From DASQMT01 sp963839615 (GTDB taxonomy: Bacteria; Actinomycetota; Thermoleophilia; Solirubrobacterales; Solirubrobacteraceae): 64,000 nucleotides of DNA. This document shows, one piece after another, positions 17,079-24,289 of the stretch. The stretch lies in contig CAWIVY010000001.1 in assembly GCA_963839615.1 (NCBI GenBank), positions 248,001 through 312,000 on the forward strand, in the 5' to 3' direction. Numbering within the stretch: the first letter of the stretch is position 1; each line of letters opens with the position of its first letter. Below the pieces are notes generated by a model, which did not search any database, was not told the origin of the DNA, and saw only the letters and a list, made by a program, of their open reading frames with translations. The position numbers and the translations under genes are program-made.

Positions 17079-17963
17079 TCAGCCCGAGGCTCCGATCGCG
17101 TTGATCCGTACCGCGGCCTGCAGGTTGTTGTAGGAGATGTATTCGAAGTCGACGTGGAACTCCGCGCAGAACTCCATGAACGCCTTGTGCTCGTGCTGGC
17201 GCCAGTGCGGGAAGTTGTGGTACTCGTCGAACACGATCACCGTGCCTTCGCGGATCCGCCCGGCGAGAGCGGTGAGGACGGTCTTCGTCGAGGAGTACAG
17301 GTCGCAGTCGACGTGCACGAAGGCGACCGGCTCCGGATGCGCTTGCAGGAACGGCGGCAGGCTGTCGCTGAACCAGCCCTTGTGCAGGGAGACGTTCTCC
17401 TTGACCGCCGGCAGCTTGCCCTGCTGGTCGAACGCGCTCGTCGTGACGTTGTAGCCGGTCCAGTCCTCCGGCAGGCCCTCGAAGCTGTCGAAGCCGTGTA
17501 TCTCGCGATCGGGGATCGCCGCGGCGATCTGGTTGATGCTCTGCCCCTTGAAGACGCCGAACTCGAGCACGAGTCCGTCACCGATCCGCGCGAGCCCGTA
17601 CTTGAGGTGGTTCTCCTTGCCCGGGATCTTCATCGCGCCCGCCATCTGCTCGGACACGTGAGCGGCGCTGTCCTGTGAGTAGGGCAGGCGATGGAGCACG
17701 TCGAACTGGAAGTTCGGGCTGCGGAACTTCTCGTGCAGGGCCTTCGCGATCTCCGCCGCCAGCGCGACGATGTCCTCGCGCGCGAGACGGACCTTGACCC
17801 CGGCGACGGCGGCGGCCAGCGCCGCGATGTCCTCCGGCGCGAGCCGCGCGAGCACCTCGTCGGGCGACGCCGGATCAGGAGCCGTCCCGCCGGGGTCCGA
17901 GGCGGGTGGCCGCTCGCGCTCCAGCACGTCGCGCAGGATGTCTTGAATCGAGCGGGGCGTCAA
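17079..17963 (-). CDS. TylF/MycF-family O-methyltransferase
   Basis: A 294-residue protein. The first 90 residues are a helical, poorly conserved leader. The catalytic part has VLEFGVFKGQSINQIA (near 131), IHGFDSFEGLPEDW (near 155) and VAFVHVDCDLYSSTKTVL (near 215), the TylF/MycF motifs for Mg-dependent sugar O-methylation. It starts at TTG 17963, which overlaps the lipoprotein stop in a TTGA junction, with GGAGG immediately upstream. The next gene downstream is the 2OG dioxygenase. A later start is possible. Confidence 0.85.
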   Translation of the reverse strand: MTPRSIQDILRDVLERERPPASDPGGTAPDPASPDEVLARLAPEDIAALAAAVAGVKVRLAREDIVALAAEIAKALHEKFRSPNFQFDVLHRLPYSQDSAAHVSEQMAGAMKIPGKENHLKYGLARIGDGLVLEFGVFKGQSINQIAAAIPDREIHGFDSFEGLPEDWTGYNVTTSAFDQQGKLPAVKENVSLHKGWFSDSLPPFLQAHPEPVAFVHVDCDLYSSTKTVLTALAGRIREGTVIVFDEYHNFPHWRQHEHKAFMEFCAEFHVDFEYISYNNLQAAVRINAIGASG

Positions 17964-18412
17964 CCCTCCGGGTTATCGGCGGCGCGCTCGCTGAGCCGGT
18001 CGGCGACGGAATCCGCCTCGCCTCCGCCGCACGAGTTCCGGACGTACGCTCCCGTCGCCCTCAGAAGCTGCCGCATCGTGATCTCCGGCGAGTTGGGGCC
18101 GCGGCGGAACGGCTCGTCCGGCGCAGCCTCGAAGGCGTCGACGTAGGTGCGCGCCGCCCGCCGGAGCGTCCGCAGCGCGGCTTCATCGCCTGCCGATTCG
18201 GTGAGCTTGCCGCACGCGCCGACGACCCGATCGCGTGCCCTGTTGATGCGCGCGGCGTCGACCCCCGTCGACGTCTGCTCCGTGGCCGTACGGGTCGGGG
18301 ACGGGCTCGGTGTCGACGCCTGCCGCGCAGGGTCCTTTCCGCCGCCGCAGCCCGCGGTCCAGATCATCGCGAGCGCGAGCAGGCTCGCGAGCATGCACCG
18401 GCTTGGCCGCAC
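17960..18412 (-). CDS. Small lipoprotein
   Basis: A 150-residue secreted lipoprotein. The signal peptide is VRPSRCMLASLLALAMIWTAGC with the lipobox TAGC, followed by a Ser/Thr/Pro-rich linker and a helical domain with two later cysteines (VVGACGKL, YVRNSCGGG). GTG 18412 is chosen because a TAACCT hexamer sits 7 nt upstream; an internal ATG at 18394 also leaves a usable signal peptide. Function unknown. It heads an operon with the TylF-like methyltransferase and the dioxygenase. Confidence 0.7.
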   Translation of the reverse strand: MRPSRCMLASLLALAMIWTAGCGGGKDPARQASTPSPSPTRTATEQTSTGVDAARINRARDRVVGACGKLTESAGDEAALRTLRRAARTYVDAFEAAPDEPFRRGPNSPEITMRQLLRATGAYVRNSCGGGEADSVADRLSERAADNPEG

Positions 18413-18419
18413 GTACGGC

Positions 18420-18425
18420 AGGTTA
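18420..18425 (-). promoter_or_regulatory. -10 element (TAACCT) of the lipoprotein operon
   Basis: TAACCT on the minus strand, 7 nt before GTG 18412. It is divergent from the TACAGT at 18460, within a 64-bp intergenic region. Confidence 0.55.
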
Positions 18426-18459
18426 TGACGCCTCTGCGCGCGGCGTCCCCCAGGATCGC

Positions 18460-18465
18460 TACAGT
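18460..18465 (+). promoter_or_regulatory. -10 element (TACAGT) of the dual-methyltransferase gene
   Basis: TACAGT with an 11-nt spacer to GTG 18477. Confidence 0.5.
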
Positions 18466-18476
18466 CGAGCAACTCC

Positions 18477-20612
18477 GTGCAGGCGAAGGGCTCGGCCCCG
18501 CAGAGCGATTCGGCACGTTGGGCCCGCACCGCGCAGGGACGGTCCGGCTGGGACGAGCGCAACCGCATGATCGCCGGCTACGTGCCCCCTCGCGCGTCCG
18601 TGCTGGACCTCGGCGCCGGTGCGCAGACGTTGCGCGATCATCTCCCGCCCGACTGCACGTACCAGCCGTGCGACATCGTTCCCGGTCCGGGCGTGCTGGC
18701 TTGCGACCTGGACGCGGGCCGCTGGCCGGACACCGGGCAACGCTATGACCTGGCCGTGTGCAGCGGCGTGCTCGAGTACCTGCATGACGCGCCCGCAGCG
18801 CTCGCGGGCATCGACGCCGTCGCGCGCCGCGCGATCGTCAGCTACAGCGACCGCCGCACAGGGCAGCGGCTCGCAACGCGGGTGGCCCAGGGATGGGCGA
18901 GCCATCTGAGCCTTGCCGAGCTCAGGTCGGCGCTCGACTCGCTCGATTGCGAATGGCGCTTCCTGACCGAGTGGCACGGTCACGTCATCCTGGCGATCGA
19001 CTTCGAAGCGGGGCTGCCGCCCCTCCGCGATGGTGAAGCCCTGGTGACGGAGGCGGCCTGGGAGGCGTCCTTCGCCCAGCTCGAGGCGCTCGCGCTCCGC
19101 ACCGGCAGCGCAGCGGTGCCGGCTTCGCTCGTGGTCGGAGGCATCGGCCTCGGCGCCTGGGTTCAATCGCAGCGCAAGCTGCGGCGGAGGGGGACGCTGA
19201 GCGCGCGGCGTGCGCGCCGGCTCGAGGCCCTTCCAGGCTGGACCTGGCGGGCCACGCGGCAGCCGGCGGCCCCCGCGGCGCCGGCCCTGCGGTCCGAGCG
19301 CCGCGGCCGTCCGAGCAGGCGCGTGCCCGACCGCGGCGGCGACCTGCGGTCGCGACGCGTCGGTGGCGATCGGCTCGAATGGATGTGGAAGGCGGCGCAG
19401 GGCGACGACGTGCTCGACATCGCCTGCGGGCAGGGTCTCGCGATCGTCGCGCTCGCCCGGGCGGGAGTCCGCGTGACCGGCTTCGACCGGGACGTCACAG
19501 CGCTCGAGCAGGCCCGCGCGAGGTTGTCCGAGGAGAACGCCGAGACGCAGGCCCGGGTCACCCTGGTGGCCGGCGATCCCGCCGCCCTTTCCGGCGGCGA
19601 CGAAGGTTTCGACACAGTGCTGCTCGCCGACGTGCTCGAGCAGGCAGGCGACCCGGGCGAGCTGCTCGACCACGCGCGGCGGCTGCTGCGCTCCCGCGGC
19701 CGTGTCGTGGTGACGAACCCGTTCGAAGCCCCGCGCGGCGACCGCGGCCGGCCGCGCAGCTCGCTGCTCGAGCTGCTCGCGGTGCTGGCGCCTCGCCTGC
19801 GGCCGATCGAGGTCGTCGACGGCGACCGATGGGTCGGCATCGTCGCCGTCGAGCCCGGCGCCGAGCGCGGGTCGACGGCTCCCTGGACCGCGCTGCTCGA
19901 GATCGCCGAACGCCGGCTCGACGAGCTCGACGACGCCCACGCGGTGCAAGCCGCGCGCCTCGAGGAGACGCGGGCCCGCGAGCACGAGCTCTCGACCCGG
20001 GGGGAGGCGCTGACGGCGCAGGTGGCTCGGCTCGACCAGCAATCCAGCGAGCGCAAGGACGCGATCGCCGACCTGGAATCACGCCTGGCTGCGACCGGGG
20101 AGCGAAGCGAGGAGCTGGCGCGGGCGCTGGACGAGGCGCGCGCGGCGCTCGCGACCGAGACCGCCCGCCGAGTCGATGCGGAGCGCTCACTTGCCGAGGA
20201 GCGCCTGCGGCTCGACGACGCGATGCGACGTCATGGCGAGGCCGAGCGCCGGCTCGCGCAGGTGCGCGAGGACGGCCGCGCGCTCCTGCACGAGGCAGAG
20301 CGGCATCGCGAGCAGGCGCGCGCGCTGGCCGGCCAGTTGCGCGAGAGCCGACTCGAACTGGCCGAGCACACGGGCCGGGCGGCGGAGAGCGCCGGCGAGC
20401 GCCGCGAGCTGCGCGAGGATGCTCGCGTGCAGGCCGCCAGGGTCGCGGAGCTCCAGCGGGAACTGCGCGACCAGCGGGCCAGCCTCGCCACGCGCACGAC
20501 CCAGCTGCAGACGTTGCGAGCGGGGCGCGCCTACCGGCTGGCGCGGCGCTGGTGGAAGATCAGGAAGGCCGTCCGGCACCCGCTGAACAGGTCCGGCGAC
20601 GGGGTCGGGTAG
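18477..20612 (+). CDS. Methyltransferase - helicase-associated domain - methyltransferase - coiled coil
   Basis: A 711-residue fusion with four parts. Residues 35-180 are a class I methyltransferase-like domain (VLDLGAGAQ, CSGVLEYLHD). Residues 193-258 match the helicase-associated (HA) domain: W195, AVPASL, LGAWVQSQRKLRRRGTLS and LEALPGWTW. Residues 300-465 are a second methyltransferase (DVLDIACGQG, VTGFDRD, FDTVLLADVLEQ). Residues 470-680 form a long coiled coil ending in AGRAYRLARRWWKIRKAVRHP, a basic membrane-seeking tail. An HA domain in a glycan methyltransferase is unexpected. The layout recalls WbdD-type chain-length regulators, an analogy only. Confidence 0.8.
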   Translation: MQAKGSAPQSDSARWARTAQGRSGWDERNRMIAGYVPPRASVLDLGAGAQTLRDHLPPDCTYQPCDIVPGPGVLACDLDAGRWPDTGQRYDLAVCSGVLEYLHDAPAALAGIDAVARRAIVSYSDRRTGQRLATRVAQGWASHLSLAELRSALDSLDCEWRFLTEWHGHVILAIDFEAGLPPLRDGEALVTEAAWEASFAQLEALALRTGSAAVPASLVVGGIGLGAWVQSQRKLRRRGTLSARRARRLEALPGWTWRATRQPAAPAAPALRSERRGRPSRRVPDRGGDLRSRRVGGDRLEWMWKAAQGDDVLDIACGQGLAIVALARAGVRVTGFDRDVTALEQARARLSEENAETQARVTLVAGDPAALSGGDEGFDTVLLADVLEQAGDPGELLDHARRLLRSRGRVVVTNPFEAPRGDRGRPRSSLLELLAVLAPRLRPIEVVDGDRWVGIVAVEPGAERGSTAPWTALLEIAERRLDELDDAHAVQAARLEETRAREHELSTRGEALTAQVARLDQQSSERKDAIADLESRLAATGERSEELARALDEARAALATETARRVDAERSLAEERLRLDDAMRRHGEAERRLAQVREDGRALLHEAERHREQARALAGQLRESRLELAEHTGRAAESAGERRELREDARVQAARVAELQRELRDQRASLATRTTQLQTLRAGRAYRLARRWWKIRKAVRHPLNRSGDGVG

Positions 20613-20618
20613 CCGCGC

Positions 20619-23036
20619 TCAGCCCAGGTCGGTCTGATCCGGCAGATCCGGCAGCAGCGGCTGATGCTCCGCGGACGACTCCGGCTCCGGTGGCGGTGCG
20701 AGCCAGTCGCGCCCATCGGTCGGCAGCGCCATCGGCGGCGCGTCGGCGAGCTGCGCGGCGAGGGCGTCCAGGGCTGCCGTGGCGCCCTCCTCGAGCCGCT
20801 CGACATGCCGGCTCACCTCGACCTCCACGATGCCGCCGAGCCCGAGCACGGCGCCGAGGCCGGCGGCGATCTCGTCCGCCGGCGCAGTGAGCGGCAGGCT
20901 GCGGTGGGCGAGGCCCAGCTCGGCGAAGTGCGCCGACACCTTCGGGTCGTAGGCGAGCCCGATCGCCGGCACACCGAGGCGATGGGCCAGCAGGGAAGCG
21001 TGCAGCCGCATCGACAGGACCGCATCGGCGGCCGCCAGCGCGCCGAGCACCTCCTCGACCCTCGACTCATGGGGCAGGACGACGGTCGGCGCGCTGCTGC
21101 CGAGCTGGTCGAAGACCGCGCGGATCGCGTCGTCGTCGACGCGTTCGCCTGCCTGCATCGGCACGCCGACGAAGGCGACGTCCCCGCCCTCCGCGACGCT
21201 CGCCAGCGCCTGCGCGACCGCGGCGTAGGTTCCGAGCCGGCCGGCCTCGGCCCACGGGCGCAGGTTGACGGCGATCAACCGCCATCCGGCGCGGATGCGG
21301 CTCACGGCGTCCGGGACGACCGGCTCGGGCAGGCGCAGCCCGTAGACCGGATCGGGCATCCGCGAGACCGCCAGCCTGTCCTGAGAGATCCGGCCAAGCA
21401 GCGCCGCGGAGGCGTCGTCGCGAACGGTGATCGAGTCCGCCTGCTCGGCGATGAAGCGCACCACCGCCTGGGCGTCGGGGTCGTCGAGCGGCCCGACCCC
21501 CATCCCGAACACGTGGAGCTGGCGCTGGAAGATCTTCGCCATCAGCGGGAGCACGCCGAGCCCGGTGACGGAGATGTGGTTGTCGCTGAACCAGCCGGGC
21601 ACACCGCCCGCCTTCGCGAACGTGTGGTCGTGCCAGAGGCCGCCACCGCCCAGGATCACGGCGGATCCGCCCGCCACCGCGTCGCGCGCCTGCTCGAGGT
21701 CGCGCCGCAGGAAGGCGTCGATGCCCATCGCTCGCACGCGCTCGGCGTTGTGGGCCGCGGCGACGATCTCGACCGGCCCGGGCGTGCGCTCCCTGATGCC
21801 GTCGGCGATGGACCGGAGCAGCAGGTCGTCACCGAGGTTGCGGGCTCCGTAGAAGCCGGAGACCACCACGCGACGGGGAGCCGTGTCGGGGGCGGCGAGC
21901 GTCGCGGAGACGATCTCAGCCCGTTCGGGTGTCAGGATCCCGTCCGGCGCGTCGAGGTCGCGCTCGATGTCGGCGAACAGCTTCAGCCAGCGGTGCTCGT
22001 AGAGATGCTCGCGCACCAGTCGCTGGAAGGCGGCGCGCCGGATCCGTTCCAGGCGGTCCGGGTCGGCGAGCAGGTCGCGCACGGTGTCGGCGAGGTCGTC
22101 CGCCCCCGCGAACTCGACGATCTCGCGGCCGTACTCGAAGAACTCCTCCATCTCCTCGAACCGCGACGTGCAGATGACGCCGCCGGAGGCGATCGCCTCG
22201 AAGACGCCGCACTTGACGTTGACGTGCCCGGCGCGGGTCTTCGCGAAGTTGATGTGGATCCGGCCGTTGCGGGCGGCCTGCACCTGGCGCACGTCGCGAA
22301 CGACCTCCGCGCCCGGCAGCTCCCAGCCGCTGCCGTAGACGCGCACGTCGTGCACCTCGGCGAGCCTGCGCATCGTCTCGTTGCGGTCGGTGCGTCCCTT
22401 GGCATGCCCGAGACAGATCACGTCCGCACGCATGTCCGGCGCCTCGGGCACGTCGGCGAGCACGTAGTCGCGATCGATCCCGAACGGCAGCCAGGACGTG
22501 TTGCGGACGCCCGCGGCGCGGTACATCGCCACGGAGTTGCGGGCATTCGTGGTGTGGTAGTCGAACGTCGAGGCGGCCGGCACGACGCTCGCGAAGACGT
22601 CCGGATCGCTGAGCGTGATGCCGAGCAGGAGGATCCCGCGTCGCTTGAGCTCGATCGCATCGCCGGGGTGGAAGCACAGCCCTCCCGCGCTGCAGACGAT
22701 GATCTGCGGCGCGAATCTCGCGAGGATCGGCTCGATCGACGCGAGCCGGATGTAGATCGGCCCGTAACCGCCGCGTGCGTCGCTCGAGAAGTCGACGTGA
22801 CCGGCGCGCAGCGTCGTGCGCGTGCGCTTCGTGTCGACATGGAGCACCGTGTGGCCGAGATTCTGCAGCGCCCGCACGAGCGACGCCACGATGTCGGTCC
22901 CGCCGTTGGCGTAGCCGCCGAAGTGCAGGATCCGCCAGGTCCGCGGGCTCTGGAGCCGCTCGGCGGAGAGCGCGGCGCGCTGGCTGTCCAGGTCCGGCGG
23001 GTCGGCTGCGAGCTCGGCGTCGAGCGCGGTCGTCAT
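20619..23036 (-). CDS. CgeB-like glycosyltransferase fused to polysaccharide pyruvyltransferase (fusion A)
   Basis: An 805-residue two-domain enzyme. Residues 35-345 resemble CgeB/Glyco_trans_1_2 proteins (HFGGYANGGTDIV, INFAKTRAGHVNVKCGVFEAIASGG). Residues 388-730 are a CsaB-like pyruvyltransferase: GFYGARNLGDDLLL, ILGGGGLWHD, GMGVGPLDD, SITVRDDAS, NLRPW, VGVPMQ, MRLHASLLAH and AYDPKVSAHF. The expected reaction is ketal-pyruvate transfer from PEP onto a lipid-linked sugar. ATG 23036 overlaps the wecB stop (ATGA), so synthesis is coupled. A paralogous fusion lies on the other side of wecB. Confidence 0.87.
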   Translation of the reverse strand: MTTALDAELAADPPDLDSQRAALSAERLQSPRTWRILHFGGYANGGTDIVASLVRALQNLGHTVLHVDTKRTRTTLRAGHVDFSSDARGGYGPIYIRLASIEPILARFAPQIIVCSAGGLCFHPGDAIELKRRGILLLGITLSDPDVFASVVPAASTFDYHTTNARNSVAMYRAAGVRNTSWLPFGIDRDYVLADVPEAPDMRADVICLGHAKGRTDRNETMRRLAEVHDVRVYGSGWELPGAEVVRDVRQVQAARNGRIHINFAKTRAGHVNVKCGVFEAIASGGVICTSRFEEMEEFFEYGREIVEFAGADDLADTVRDLLADPDRLERIRRAAFQRLVREHLYEHRWLKLFADIERDLDAPDGILTPERAEIVSATLAAPDTAPRRVVVSGFYGARNLGDDLLLRSIADGIRERTPGPVEIVAAAHNAERVRAMGIDAFLRRDLEQARDAVAGGSAVILGGGGLWHDHTFAKAGGVPGWFSDNHISVTGLGVLPLMAKIFQRQLHVFGMGVGPLDDPDAQAVVRFIAEQADSITVRDDASAALLGRISQDRLAVSRMPDPVYGLRLPEPVVPDAVSRIRAGWRLIAVNLRPWAEAGRLGTYAAVAQALASVAEGGDVAFVGVPMQAGERVDDDAIRAVFDQLGSSAPTVVLPHESRVEEVLGALAAADAVLSMRLHASLLAHRLGVPAIGLAYDPKVSAHFAELGLAHRSLPLTAPADEIAAGLGAVLGLGGIVEVEVSRHVERLEEGATAALDALAAQLADAPPMALPTDGRDWLAPPPEPESSAEHQPLLPDLPDQTDLG

Positions 23037-24226
23037 GTGGTCGCGGCTCGCGCCTCGCGCGGAGAGGCGGAGCTGGGAGGAACCCCGAGGTCGCGCATGA
23101 GCGCGCTCACTATGCGCACCGCCGCATTGCCGTCGCCGTAGGGATTCGCCGCCTGTGCCATCGCGTCGTAGCTCTCCGCGTCGTCGAGGAGCTCGACGAT
23201 GTCGGCGCGGACCGCGTCGGGGTCGGTGCCCGAGAGCCGGACGACGCCGGCGTCCACGCCCTCGCCGCGCTCGGTCGTATCGCGCATCACGAGTACCGGG
23301 ATGCCGAACACGGGTGCCTCCTCCTGGATCCCGCCGCTGTCGGTGACGACGAAGTCGCTGGACCTCAGGACGTGCACGAAGCTGTGGTAGTCGAGCGGCT
23401 CCATCAGATGCACGTGCTCGCAACCGGCCAGCTCGTCGAACACGGCATCACGGACCACAGGGCTCAGATGCACCGGGAACAGAACCTCGACGTCGCCGCG
23501 CCGGCTGACGTCGGCGAGCATCCGGCACAGCGCGTGCTGCGCTTCGCCCTGGCTCTCGCGGCGATGCATCGTGACGAGGATTCGCCGGGCGGCGCGCTTC
23601 GGCGGCAGCGCGACCGCCAGTGACGGCGGCAACGGCCGGCGAGCGATCCCCAGCAGCGCGTCGATCACGGTGTTGCCGGTGACGGCGAGGCGGCGCGGGT
23701 CGACACCCTCCGCCCGCAGCGCCTCCGCGTTTCGCGCAGTGGGGCACCAGTGCCAGCGCGCGAGCACCGAGACGAGGCGGCGATTGATCTCCTCGGGATA
23801 AGGCAGGCGCGCGTCACCGGTGCGCAACCCCGCCTCCACATGACCTACGGGCACTCCCGCGTAGAACGCCGCCAGCGCGGCGCAGAACGTCGTCGTCGTG
23901 TCGCCCTGGACGATCAACGCATCGGGGCGCGCGGAGGCGATCGTGCGCCCGAGCGCGGAGATCGCGGCGGCGGTCAGGTCCGGCAACAGCTGCTGCTCGC
24001 GCATGAGCCCGAGGTCGACGTCCGGCACGAGATCGAAGGTCGCGAGCATCTGGTCGAGCATCTCGCGATGCTGGCCGGTCGTCACCGTGATCGTCTGCAC
24101 TCCCCCGTGGCCACGGAGCTCGTGGATCACGGGAGCCAGCTTGATCACCTCCGGACGCGTGCCGAAGCAGACCATGACGCGCGGCCCGCTGCGGCCGCGG
24201 CCGAAGGGTGAGGAGTCGTGTTCCAT
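23033..24226 (-). CDS. wecB: UDP-N-acetylglucosamine 2-epimerase (non-hydrolysing), copy 1
   Basis: A 397-residue enzyme interconverting UDP-GlcNAc and UDP-ManNAc. Motifs include FGTRPEVIKLAPVI (residues 21-34), VQGDTTTTF, GHVEAGLRTGD, PEEINRR, TMHRRES and TDSGGIQEEAPVFGIPVLVMRDTTER. It overlaps the downstream fusion A gene by 4 nt. UDP-ManNAc made here could serve the WecG/TagA-like enzyme, with the pyruvyltransferase domain acting later. That pathway is inference. ATG 24226 faces the divergent fusion B gene across 63 bp. Confidence 0.95.
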   Translation of the reverse strand: MEHDSSPFGRGRSGPRVMVCFGTRPEVIKLAPVIHELRGHGGVQTITVTTGQHREMLDQMLATFDLVPDVDLGLMREQQLLPDLTAAAISALGRTIASARPDALIVQGDTTTTFCAALAAFYAGVPVGHVEAGLRTGDARLPYPEEINRRLVSVLARWHWCPTARNAEALRAEGVDPRRLAVTGNTVIDALLGIARRPLPPSLAVALPPKRAARRILVTMHRRESQGEAQHALCRMLADVSRRGDVEVLFPVHLSPVVRDAVFDELAGCEHVHLMEPLDYHSFVHVLRSSDFVVTDSGGIQEEAPVFGIPVLVMRDTTERGEGVDAGVVRLSGTDPDAVRADIVELLDDAESYDAMAQAANPYGDGNAAVRIVSALMRDLGVPPSSASPREARAATT

Positions 24227-24275
24227 GGTCTCGAGCTGATCAGCGTGACTCGCGGGAGCCGGCCTTTCAACCTCT

Positions 24276-24281
24276 CATAAT
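24276..24281 (+). promoter_or_regulatory. -10 element (CATAAT) of fusion B
   Basis: CATAAT with an 8-nt spacer to GTG 24290, one mismatch from TATAAT. It lies in the 63-bp divergent region with wecB. Confidence 0.5.
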
Positions 24282-24289
24282 CCCTCGCC

